64,000 nucleotides of DNA, taken from positions 4,733 to 68,732 of the forward strand of contig CAYYOL010000007.1 of the NCBI GenBank assembly GCA_964473245.1, given 5' to 3'. Within the stretch, counting starts at the first letter, position 1. Each line of letters starts with the position of its first letter. Position numbers and translations under genes: made by a program. Origin of the DNA: CAYZJV01 sp964473245. GTDB lineage: Bacteria > Spirochaetota > Spirochaetia > Sphaerochaetales > Sphaerochaetaceae. The notes beneath the pieces were generated by a model. The model was not told the DNA's origin. It worked only from the letters and a program-made list of their open reading frames with translations, and searched no databases. Of the stretch, positions 8,400 through 16,484 are shown one piece after another.

Positions 8400-10202
8400 A
8401 TGACATCAGAATATGAAAAAGGTCCCGAATTGTTCGCGATTCCCGAAAAGGGTAACGCGGAAAACTCGGAAACACAGAAGCCCTCAAAGCGCGTAGTTCG
8501 GCGGAAGAACGGTGACTCCGCGTCTCCTGTTGTGGTGAAAGTATCGCAAGTAGATTCCTCTGAGGGGTCTCCGAATGCTGAGCCGGCTTCCAGTCAACCT
8601 GCAGAAGGCGAAGGAAAGCCAACTCCGAAGAAGCGAGGCCGACCACCAAGGAAGAAGCAAGTCGAGTCGACTCCAGCACCTAGTGTACAGGAGAAGAGTG
8701 TAGAAAGGGGTAGTGAGCAACCTGCTCAATCACAACAATCGTCTCCTCAGACCCAGAACAGAAACCATGGCAACCAACAGTACAATAGACAACAGTCAAG
8801 AAATCACCAGAACAACAAACAGAACAATCGACAGAAATCAAATTACCAGAAAAACAATCACAATAGACAGAATAATCGTTCAAACTCGCAAGTCGAGGAT
8901 ATCCCCGTGGAAATTTACGTAGAGGATCCGAACGTTCCCCGTATTGTGGTAAATGATCTTTCCATGATGACATTGCCTTCACTCAGACAGAAGGCTGCAG
9001 ACTTTGGGATCACCCAACCGGTCATCATGGATCTGAAGAGACAGGAACTCATTGTCGAGATTCTCAAGTTGCACGCTGCGAAAGGTGGCGTCATCATGGC
9101 TTACGGTGCTTTGGAAGTCCTTCCCGATGGGTATGGTTTTCTCCGATCTCCGCAGAACAACTATCTCAGTGGACCGGAAGACATCTACGTATCGATCTCA
9201 CAGATAAAGATGCTCAGTCTCAAGACTGGAGATACCGTGGAGGGTCAAATTCGACCACCGCGAGATGCAGAGCGATACTTTGCCATGATTAAGGTGCAGA
9301 CGATCAATCATGAAGCACCAGAGGCTGCTCGAGCCCGAGCAGGGTTCGACTCGCTTACTCCGCTCTATCCCGATTCTCGATTGAACTTGGAGACAGTCGA
9401 TTCCGATATATCTACGCGAATCATAAACCTGTTCTGTCCAATCGGAAAAGGTCAGCGAAGTCTCATCGTAGCCCCTCCTCGTGCAGGTAAGACCATTCTC
9501 ATGCAGAAGATAGCAAATGCCATAACAGAGAATCATCCCGAGGTCTATCTCATGGTGCTTCTCATTGACGAGAGACCGGAAGAGGTCACCGATATGCGAA
9601 GAACGGTCAAGGGAGAAGTGATCGCATCGACATTCGACGAGCAGGCGACAAGGCACGTCTCTGTTGCCGAGATGGTGATCGAAAAGGCGAAGCGCCTTGT
9701 TGAACACAAGCGCGATGTAGTCATACTTCTCGACAACATCACTCGATTAGCCCGCGCATACAATCAGACTGTTCCTGCATCGGGAAAAATCCTGTCTGGT
9801 GGAGTGGACTCGAACGCATTGCACAAACCAAAGCGTTTCCTTGGAGCTGCGAGAAATATCGAGCATGGTGGAAGCCTGACAATCATCGCTTCTGCGCTCA
9901 TTGAGACTGGATCCCGAATGGATGAAGTCATCTTCGAAGAGTTCAAGGGAACCGGTAACAATGAAATCGTCCTCGATAGAAGAATGGCAGAACGACGACT
10001 CTGGCCTGCAATCAATGTGAAGAAATCGGGTACGAGACGAGAGGATTTGCTGCTCACCGAGGAAGAGACCGCTAAGATCTGGGCATTGCGAAATGCCATC
10101 AACCCACTCGAAGATATCGAGATGACTGAACTGCTCATTGACAAAATGAAGAAAACAAAGAATAATGAGGCGTTTCTCCGTTCTATGAACACTGGGGTGT
10201 AA
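8400..10202 (+). CDS. rho: Transcription termination factor Rho
   Basis: Hexameric RNA-dependent ATPase that ends transcription. The conserved part starts near residue 180 (LPSLRQKAADFGI), with the RNA-binding fold around residues 230-300, the P-loop APPRAGKTILMQKIA near residue 362, LIDERPEEVTDM and the Q-loop/R-loop regions (ILSGGVDSNALHKPKRF). The N-terminus carries about 165 extra residues: an AT-hook-like KKRGRPPRKKQ and then an Asn/Gln-rich run (about residues 105-160). Such inserts occur in other bacterial Rho proteins, where they promote RNA binding or condensates. A GGAGA site precedes the ATG. Confidence 0.95.
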   Translation: MTSEYEKGPELFAIPEKGNAENSETQKPSKRVVRRKNGDSASPVVVKVSQVDSSEGSPNAEPASSQPAEGEGKPTPKKRGRPPRKKQVESTPAPSVQEKSVERGSEQPAQSQQSSPQTQNRNHGNQQYNRQQSRNHQNNKQNNRQKSNYQKNNHNRQNNRSNSQVEDIPVEIYVEDPNVPRIVVNDLSMMTLPSLRQKAADFGITQPVIMDLKRQELIVEILKLHAAKGGVIMAYGALEVLPDGYGFLRSPQNNYLSGPEDIYVSISQIKMLSLKTGDTVEGQIRPPRDAERYFAMIKVQTINHEAPEAARARAGFDSLTPLYPDSRLNLETVDSDISTRIINLFCPIGKGQRSLIVAPPRAGKTILMQKIANAITENHPEVYLMVLLIDERPEEVTDMRRTVKGEVIASTFDEQATRHVSVAEMVIEKAKRLVEHKRDVVILLDNITRLARAYNQTVPASGKILSGGVDSNALHKPKRFLGAARNIEHGGSLTIIASALIETGSRMDEVIFEEFKGTGNNEIVLDRRMAERRLWPAINVKKSGTRREDLLLTEEETAKIWALRNAINPLEDIEMTELLIDKMKKTKNNEAFLRSMNTGV

Positions 10203-10291
10203 TCTAGTCGGAGACGTGATTATGAAGTCGTCCTTCTGTCAAGGCACAGACCGTAGCAGAGGGTAGCAGTATAGAGATTGGAGGAAGAGAG

Positions 10292-10498
10292 ATGAAACAG
10301 GGAATCCATCCCAAGTATGAATTAACCAAGGTAACCTGCGCTTGCGGGAATGTGTTCGAGACGAAATCCACCGTCAAGAACCTCGATATTGAAATTTGTA
10401 GTGCATGTCACCCATTCTTCACCGGCACACAGAAATTGGTCGACACCACTGGACGTGTTGAGCGGTTCAAGAAGAAATACGGCCTTGCCAACAATTAA
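10292..10498 (+). CDS. rpmE: 50S ribosomal protein L31
   Basis: Zinc-type (C+) L31: the cysteines are CACG near the N-terminus and CSACHPFFTGTQK in the middle. This is the form replaced by C- paralogs under zinc starvation in many bacteria. It has 68 residues, with MKQGIHPKYELTKVTCACGN at the start. GGAGGAAGAG precedes the ATG. It lies 90 nt downstream of rho, as in Treponema, and ends at a strong terminator. Confidence 0.95.
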   Translation: MKQGIHPKYELTKVTCACGNVFETKSTVKNLDIEICSACHPFFTGTQKLVDTTGRVERFKKKYGLANN

Positions 10499-10517
10499 TT
10501 TACACGGTGTTGAAACC

Positions 10518-10547
10518 AACCGCTTCTCACGGAGGAGCGGTTTTTTA
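10518..10547 (+). terminator. Intrinsic terminator after rpmE
   Basis: Arms AACCGCTTCTC (10518-10528) and GAGGAGCGGTT (10532-10542) pair over 11 positions with one T-G wobble, around the 3-nt loop ACG. They run into TTTTTT (10541-10546) and TATT. It ends the rho-rpmE transcript. Confidence 0.88.
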
Positions 10548-10594
10548 TTGCATTCTCGGTGGTCTTCGCCTAAGATTGATGCATAAAGGACCAT

Positions 10595-11749
10595 ATGAAA
10601 CAGATTGCGGAACTCCATGAACTTGAACATGAGGACAAGCCCAGATCAGTAGTGACGGTTCCCGGAATTGTGACATTCTTAGGGGAGTTCGCCGACTACT
10701 GCAAGGGTTTTACTCTGTGTGGAGCCGCCTCGTCTGCTCTTACTATCGCCATTTCACCGAGAAGTGACCAGAGCGTGCGATTATTTCTCGCTCCCATGAA
10801 GGACCGCAAGCGATTCAACCTCCAGAATGTGAAATACCGTAGAGAGGATCGCTGGGCAAATATCATTAAAGGCGTGGTCTCTGTTTTACAAGGAAGAGGC
10901 TTCCCTTCCGGAGGCTTCAACATAACCTTCTCAGGAAATCTTCTGAGTAGGGATGGCACTATGGTAAACTCGGCAATCGCCCTTGGCGCGACTATCGCTC
11001 TACGAGAGCTCTATCACGATACCCTTAACCTAGATGATTGTCCTGCAATAGCCTATTCTGCTCTCTCGTCATTCACGGGAGAGGAGTGTCGACTCATCAT
11101 TTTCCTTGCCATGATGCATGTGAGAAAGAACTCACTGTTGCTCTACGATGTTCATCACCTCACCTTTGAACGCATACCACAGCTCGTCGAGAATGAAATG
11201 TTGCTTCCTCTCATTGTGGAGAGTAGAATCTCACCTCATGCGATACGCGAGGAGTTTGCCATCCGAAGAAGAGAGAGCAGGAAGGCGTTTGAACACCTCC
11301 GCACTGAATTTCCGAATGGTCTCGTGCGTGATGTCTCGGAGCAAGAGCTCAAGGAATCGGTTGGAGAGCTGAGCGAGGAGGAGAAACGGATTTGTCTCTA
11401 TGTCCTCGCTGAGAGTCGTCTGGCCCGGGAAGGAGCCCGTCTGCTTGCACAAAAAGATATGGTGCTGTATGGTAAGGTACTCAGTAAGGTACAGGCAGGA
11501 TTGCGGGACATGTTCGAGGTAACCTGTCCAGAGATTGATTGGCTCACCAAACGTGCAACCGAAATATCCGGCTGTCTCGGAGCGACCATGATAACAAATG
11601 GTTCCAGTGGAACCATCCTGGTACTGCTATCTCCCGAATCGCTGGACCTGTATACCACGAGGATGGAGGAATACGAGCATATTTTCGGGTTCAGACCCAC
11701 CTGGAGTCTCTATAACCCTGTGGATGGCCTGAAGATTGAATCGCACTAA
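10595..11749 (+). CDS. Galactokinase-like GHMP family protein, degenerate
   Basis: 384 residues with the outline of galactokinase but weakened motifs. The N-terminal signature, usually PGRVNLIGEHTDY, reads PGIVTFLGEFADY, so the Arg and His are replaced. The ATP loop, normally GLSSSA-like, reads TMVNSAIALGAT. The third motif, usually GGGFGG, reads ITNGSSG. The fold is therefore recognisable but sugar-kinase activity is doubtful. It might bind a sugar or nucleotide for regulation. AAGGACC precedes the ATG and surE begins 2 nt after its stop, so the two are coupled. Confidence 0.65.
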   Translation: MKQIAELHELEHEDKPRSVVTVPGIVTFLGEFADYCKGFTLCGAASSALTIAISPRSDQSVRLFLAPMKDRKRFNLQNVKYRREDRWANIIKGVVSVLQGRGFPSGGFNITFSGNLLSRDGTMVNSAIALGATIALRELYHDTLNLDDCPAIAYSALSSFTGEECRLIIFLAMMHVRKNSLLLYDVHHLTFERIPQLVENEMLLPLIVESRISPHAIREEFAIRRRESRKAFEHLRTEFPNGLVRDVSEQELKESVGELSEEEKRICLYVLAESRLAREGARLLAQKDMVLYGKVLSKVQAGLRDMFEVTCPEIDWLTKRATEISGCLGATMITNGSSGTILVLLSPESLDLYTTRMEEYEHIFGFRPTWSLYNPVDGLKIESH

Positions 11750-11751
11750 AT

Positions 11752-12603
11752 ATGAACATTCTGTTGACCAACGACGATGGATACCAGTCAGAAGGAATCT
11801 CGGTTCTTGAGACCGTTCTTGCGGAAGCGGGACACGAAGTCTGGGTCTGTGCGCCGAGCGACCAGCGAAGTGCTCAGTCGCATGCCATGACATTGAAAGG
11901 GAAGATCAAGTTCATACGGTACGACGCACGTCACTATCATTGCAGTGGAACTCCAGCGGATTGCATCTTGTATGGACTGAACGGAGAGGCTATACCTATC
12001 GTTCCCGATGTAATCATCTCAGGTATCAATCACGGTTACAACGCCAGTACAGATATTCTCTATTCAGGAACAGTCGGAGCGGCAAGCGAAGCCGCACTGC
12101 GAGGTGTTCCAGCGATGGCGGTTTCTGCCCGAGCCGATAAAGAGACTGGCGTCTACCCCTTCGTAGAAGCGGCCGCCTTCGTCGCAGAGCATCTCCATGA
12201 ATTTTTACCGCTCTGCACCAGAGACGTATTGTTGAATATCAACGTTCCTCCGCAGCCAAACGGAAAATGGCGCGTGGGGATGATTGGACAGCTCGCCTAT
12301 TTCGATGTCGTCGAGCGTAGTTCCAGTGCGAGATCGACTAGCTACGATGCCTCTTCTACCAAACTGGGTCTTGCTTTCGGCGATGCAGATGTAGATGCAA
12401 ACGGAGTCGGTATAGGAGATGAGATGACTCTCCTATTGAAGACAGAAGTTCCTCCCGAACTCATCCATTCGGAACTGGAGACTGACTATCACATTCTTGG
12501 TGAGCACTACATATCGGTCACACCGATAACAGTCCATCCAGTTGTCGATATGCACACTGCAGAAGTTCTCGAAAAACTCAGACAAGGGAGTTCCGACGTA
12601 TGA
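11752..12603 (+). CDS. surE: 5'/3'-nucleotidase SurE
   Basis: Metal-dependent phosphatase acting on nucleoside monophosphates. The N-terminal motif MNILLTNDDGYQSEGI carries the paired-Asp metal site. SDQRSAQSHAMTL, GTPADC and ISGINHGYNASTDILYSGTV (usually GxNxG...YSGTV) complete the active site. 283 residues is usual. Its stop overlaps the start of the next gene (ATGA), suggesting co-translation with the YkgJ-like protein. Confidence 0.93.
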   Translation: MNILLTNDDGYQSEGISVLETVLAEAGHEVWVCAPSDQRSAQSHAMTLKGKIKFIRYDARHYHCSGTPADCILYGLNGEAIPIVPDVIISGINHGYNASTDILYSGTVGAASEAALRGVPAMAVSARADKETGVYPFVEAAAFVAEHLHEFLPLCTRDVLLNINVPPQPNGKWRVGMIGQLAYFDVVERSSSARSTSYDASSTKLGLAFGDADVDANGVGIGDEMTLLLKTEVPPELIHSELETDYHILGEHYISVTPITVHPVVDMHTAEVLEKLRQGSSDV

Positions 12604-12971
12604 GAAGCTCCTCTTCGGCTTGGGAGAATACCTGCACACGCTGTGGTCTATGTTGCCACGAGAAGATCATCTCAGGCCGATCCGTCGTGTACGATCTCGA
12701 TTCGCATTGTGAGCACTACGATCCCAAGACACGACAATGCACCATCTATTTCCAACGTCTTGAAAAGGCATCCCGATGTAAGAGGATAACCCGTTTCAGG
12801 GCAATGTTCGCCTCATACCTTCCCGAGAGTTGTGCCTATGTCCAATGGGCTAAATCTCGGCATATTCGCTTTGCCATCCATCGAGATATCCGATTCTTCC
12901 GCAGAGATCGAGGTTCCCGATCGGACGACGAAGACCCTGCACCTTCTCTTACTTTGGAAATGACGACTTGA
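12600..12971 (+). CDS. YkgJ-like cysteine-cluster protein
   Basis: Small 123-residue protein with the zinc/iron-chelating (YkgJ/CxxCxxCC) pattern: CTRCGLCCHEK near residue 11, HCEHYDPKTRQCTIYFQRLE in the middle and a later Cys in PESCAYV. This arrangement is known to hold a metal or cluster, but the function of the family is poorly defined. It begins within the surE stop (ATGA overlap) and precedes nifS, which fits a link with Fe-S metabolism. That link is inference. Confidence 0.7.
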   Translation: MRSSSSAWENTCTRCGLCCHEKIISGRSVVYDLDSHCEHYDPKTRQCTIYFQRLEKASRCKRITRFRAMFASYLPESCAYVQWAKSRHIRFAIHRDIRFFRRDRGSRSDDEDPAPSLTLEMTT

Positions 12972-12975
12972 CCCC

Positions 12976-12992
12976 ACGGGTGTCGCACCCGT
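12976..12992 (+). promoter_or_regulatory. Stem-loop ahead of nifS
   Basis: ACGGGTG (12976-12982), loop TCG, CACCCGT (12986-12992): a perfect 7-bp hairpin 22 nt before the nifS ATG. No T-run follows, so it is not a standard terminator. It may be a leader or processing element. Confidence 0.3.
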
Positions 12993-13014
12993 ATGTTGAA
13001 GAGAGAGAAGGTAC

Positions 13015-14169
13015 ATGAAAACAGTATATTTAGACAATAATGCAACTACGCAGATGGCCCCTGAGGTCATAGATGCAGTACAGGAGAGTTATCGACTCTA
13101 CGGAAATGCCTCGAGTATGCACAGCGCGGGTCGTGAATCGGCTGCAGCTGTGGAACATGCTCGCAGTGCTGTGGCACGTATGATCGGAGCCGACCCATCC
13201 GAGGTGATCTTCACCAGTGGTGGTTCCGAATCCGACAACGCAGTATTCGCTCAGGCTCGGGAAATGATAGACGATGGAGCGAAACGGAAACGCATAGTCA
13301 CCTCCACTATCGAGCATCCGGCAATCATCGAGACATGCAGACACCTTGTAAAGAGAGGGTATCGAATCGATTATGCACCGGTAGACAAGACCGGAAAGAT
13401 CGACATGGAAGCGTATCGCAAACTGCTCGGTCCCGATGTGCTACTTGTATCGGTCATGTCGGGTAATAACGAGACCGGAACCATACAGGATATTGCCAAG
13501 ATCACAGCTTTAGCGCATGAAGTCGGTGCATTGGTGCACACCGATGCCGTACAATCGATTGGAAAGATGGATGTCGATGTCCATGCATGGAACGTGGACT
13601 ATCTGAGCCTATCGGGACATAAGTTCTATGGTCCGAAGGGAGTCGGAGCGCTTTACGTTCGCAAAGGGGCCCCGTTCGATGGATTCATCAAAGGCGGGCA
13701 CCAGGAGCAGGGCAAGCGAGCCGGCACCTACAACAACGCCGCTATCATCGGAATGGGTCGGGCAGCCGAGTTAGTCATGGAGAGCTCGCTACAGGAGCGA
13801 AAAACCCTCTGGAGCTTGAGAGAGAAGTTGAGAACTGGGCTCTCGGAGAGAATCCCCGAGGTGGTAGTGAACGGTCATCCCATAGACTGTCTGCCCGGGA
13901 CTCTGAACGTCTCGTTCGGGGGAGCCGAGGGAGAGTCCATTCTTCTCATGCTGGACTTCGAAGGCGTCTCTGTATCCACAGGAAGTGCGTGCGCAACCGG
14001 TTCCCTGGAACCATCCTACGTATTGCTTGCAAGTGGGCTAGATGTCGAACTAGCACACGGGTCCATCAGGTTCAGCCTCGGACGGTTCAACACCGAGGAT
14101 GATATCGACTATGTTTTGGAAAAAATGCCGCCAATCATCAAGCGGCTCAGGGAGATTTCAACGAGATGA
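13015..14169 (+). CDS. nifS: Cysteine desulfurase
   Basis: PLP enzyme that removes sulfur from cysteine as a persulfide for Fe-S cluster assembly. 384 residues. The PLP lysine lies in LSLSGHKFYGPKGVGALY (about residue 203). The active-site cysteine lies in SVSTGSACATGSLEPSYVL (about residue 325), the group I NifS/IscS pattern. GSESDNAVF and TSTIEHPAI are also typical. AGAGAGAAGG precedes the ATG. Its end overlaps nifU (ATGA), so enzyme and scaffold are translated together. Confidence 0.93.
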   Translation: MKTVYLDNNATTQMAPEVIDAVQESYRLYGNASSMHSAGRESAAAVEHARSAVARMIGADPSEVIFTSGGSESDNAVFAQAREMIDDGAKRKRIVTSTIEHPAIIETCRHLVKRGYRIDYAPVDKTGKIDMEAYRKLLGPDVLLVSVMSGNNETGTIQDIAKITALAHEVGALVHTDAVQSIGKMDVDVHAWNVDYLSLSGHKFYGPKGVGALYVRKGAPFDGFIKGGHQEQGKRAGTYNNAAIIGMGRAAELVMESSLQERKTLWSLREKLRTGLSERIPEVVVNGHPIDCLPGTLNVSFGGAEGESILLMLDFEGVSVSTGSACATGSLEPSYVLLASGLDVELAHGSIRFSLGRFNTEDDIDYVLEKMPPIIKRLREISTR

Positions 14170-14771
14170 GTAACAATGCATCTGTTTGGGTATATACGGA
14201 CACGGTCAAAGAGCACTTCATGAATCCAAAGAATGTGTGGGAGGATGATGCTTTCGATCCAGATGGAGAGGGGCTTGTCGGTTCCATGGCTTGTGGCGAC
14301 CAAATGAAAGTGGGAATTACGGTGAAAGACGATGTTATCACCGATCTCAAGTGGCAGACCTATGGATGTGCCAGTGCCATTGCCAGCACCTCTATGATGT
14401 CAGAAATCGCCATTGGCATGACACTTGAGGAGGCCTATGAGCTAACTCCGGCAATGATCACAGAGAGACTTGGAGGACTACCACAACACAAATTCCACTG
14501 TTCAGTACTCGGGGATAAGGCTCTTCGAGCAGCGATCGACAACTATCTTGACCGAAATGGTCGGGAGAACCCTTTCAAAAGCAGAGTCGCAAAGGTCATC
14601 TGCGAATGTAAGAACGTCACCGATCAGCGAATCGAAGAGTTGGTGAAGAGTAAAGAGGCGACCACGCTCGACGAATTACGAGATATCACCGGATTTGGAA
14701 CGGTATGTGGAAAATGCCAGTTCAAGGTTCAGCAACTATTCGATGAGTTCAAGCATATATACAACGTCTGA
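14166..14771 (+). CDS. nifU: NifU-like Fe-S scaffold with BFD-type domain
   Basis: 201 residues in two modules. The N-terminal IscU-like domain (about 1-130) shows the three scaffold cysteines (MACGDQMKVG, YGCASAIAS and HCSVLGDKALRAAI). The C-terminal bacterioferritin-associated ferredoxin-like [2Fe-2S] domain (about 137-195) has VICECKNVTD and TVCGKCQFKV. The C-terminal Nfu domain of classical NifU is missing, a layout common in anaerobes. It overlaps nifS by 4 nt. Confidence 0.9.
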   Translation: MSNNASVWVYTDTVKEHFMNPKNVWEDDAFDPDGEGLVGSMACGDQMKVGITVKDDVITDLKWQTYGCASAIASTSMMSEIAIGMTLEEAYELTPAMITERLGGLPQHKFHCSVLGDKALRAAIDNYLDRNGRENPFKSRVAKVICECKNVTDQRIEELVKSKEATTLDELRDITGFGTVCGKCQFKVQQLFDEFKHIYNV

Positions 14772-14780
14772 CCTTCGGCC

Positions 14781-16475
14781 TTAATGACACTCCTGGTGGA
14801 ATTCACTTCCACCAATGAATTCTCGAAGCAGTGAATCGCTCGGAACCAAGTCTGCTGGAATAGGATACACATGTTCCAAGATTCCCAGCAGACGCCTTGC
14901 CGTGGGATAGGCGTCGTAGGCTTCTGGTTTGACCGTCTTTAATAAAGGTTCGACATACGGTTTCAAAACTGGAAGTTCATACTCAAGTGCCGAATTTATC
15001 ATGACATCGGCCTCATTCTGATAGGGGAAGATATGCAACGTCTCTCCACGTTCAACCGAAGGCCACATCTCGAGGGTCATCTGAGCTGTTGTGCTGCGCG
15101 TTCTGTTGTCTCGTACGATTCTCCTCAGAATTCGATTGTCTGTGGTTGAAATCCTGTTGTGGTCGTCCAGATTCAACTGCGTGAGAGCCGAAATATAGAT
15201 CTTGAAAGTCGTGCCCCTGTCGATTCCCGGAATAAGCTGCGGATTCAGTCCATGAATCCCTTCGATGACCAAAACCGTATTATCCGATAGGCTGATGGGT
15301 TTGTTCTCGAAATATCGGCGACCATTGTCTTTGAATTCGAACTTCGGTAGGTCGACAAGCTCTCCGGCATAGAGAGCGTTCAGATTGGCACGAAACAGGT
15401 CGAGATCTAGTGCTTCAAGAACTTCGAGATCGGGTTTCCCATCTGCATCGAGCGGTGCCTGATCTTTCGGGCGGTAATAGTTGTCGAGCGAAATCTGTAT
15501 CGGATTGTAACCGAGCAGACGAAGCTGTATGGCCAATCGAATGGCGAACGTGGTTTTTCCCGAAGAAGAAGGACCTGCTATGAACACTACCTTCACACTC
15601 TTCTTTTCACTTACCATATCAGCGACTTGAGCGATCCGTCGATGTTGCAGATCCTCGTTCATTCGGATGAACGTGAAAATCTCACGTGTACCACAAATAG
15701 CATTCATCTCCCCAAGGCAGTTTACCTTGAGAATACTTCCCCAGATCTTGTTTTCTCTGAAGACAGAGAAGAGCAGTGGGTTGTCTCTGAATTTGGCAAT
15801 CGAGAGGAAATCGCTCGAAAGTGGGTAGCGAAGCAGCATACCACGTTCACCGTAGGGGCGCAGTTCCCATACCCCCACCATACCAGTGGAGGGGAGCAGC
15901 GGTTCGTAGGTGATATCCATGAATGATCCACACCGGTAGAGTTCAAGCGTCGGATCGTTCCTATAGGAGAGGAGCAACTCGGTCGCCGGATACCCCTTGC
16001 TCCTGAAATGTTCAAGTGCAGCCAAGTAACTGACTGTACCTTGGTGGATCTTCAGGTCAGAGTCTATGATCTCCTGCATGGCTTGAGCAAGTTTCTCCAC
16101 ATCCTCACGAGCAAGATCATGAATGTCTTCGAATGTGTAATAGAATCCATCTCCCAAAGCATGTCCCACGATGAGACGGCGATCTGGGAAGACTTTCTCA
16201 CTCGCGTAAGCCAAGAGATAGCTCAGCGTGTGACGGTAGATCCGTTTACCGGTATGACTGAACATCCGAATCGGTTCAATATGGGCATCGACCATCAATT
16301 TCGCACCGAATGCAAGCAGCTCATTGTTCACGCGGAGCCCAATCACAGGATTGTCCTGATAACGAGGTTTCTCCGGGTTTAACTTGAGGCGCTCTGTCAC
16401 CACCTCTTCTACGCGAGTTCCAATTGGTATCTGAATGCTTATCTGGTTATAGGTTAGCGTGATGACTTGTTCCAT
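14781..16475 (-). CDS. Uridine kinase-like protein with ThrRS-like N-terminus
   Basis: 564 residues. The N-terminus is a TGS-like fold (about 1-60) followed by a threonyl-tRNA-synthetase-like second domain (RLIVGHALGDGFYYTFED near residue 105). The C-terminal half is a phosphoribulokinase/uridine kinase domain: P-loop IAGPSSSGKTTFAIRLAIQL near residue 294, ISLDNYYRPK and VIEGIHGLNPQL. This architecture is known in bacterial nucleoside kinases without a settled substrate. A TGAGGA site precedes the ATG. It is the last gene of the SCP2-ADH-ADH operon, starting 9 nt after the stop above. Confidence 0.82.
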   Translation of the reverse strand: MEQVITLTYNQISIQIPIGTRVEEVVTERLKLNPEKPRYQDNPVIGLRVNNELLAFGAKLMVDAHIEPIRMFSHTGKRIYRHTLSYLLAYASEKVFPDRRLIVGHALGDGFYYTFEDIHDLAREDVEKLAQAMQEIIDSDLKIHQGTVSYLAALEHFRSKGYPATELLLSYRNDPTLELYRCGSFMDITYEPLLPSTGMVGVWELRPYGERGMLLRYPLSSDFLSIAKFRDNPLLFSVFRENKIWGSILKVNCLGEMNAICGTREIFTFIRMNEDLQHRRIAQVADMVSEKKSVKVVFIAGPSSSGKTTFAIRLAIQLRLLGYNPIQISLDNYYRPKDQAPLDADGKPDLEVLEALDLDLFRANLNALYAGELVDLPKFEFKDNGRRYFENKPISLSDNTVLVIEGIHGLNPQLIPGIDRGTTFKIYISALTQLNLDDHNRISTTDNRILRRIVRDNRTRSTTAQMTLEMWPSVERGETLHIFPYQNEADVMINSALEYELPVLKPYVEPLLKTVKPEAYDAYPTARRLLGILEHVYPIPADLVPSDSLLREFIGGSEFHQECH

Positions 16476-16484
16476 GAATATTCC

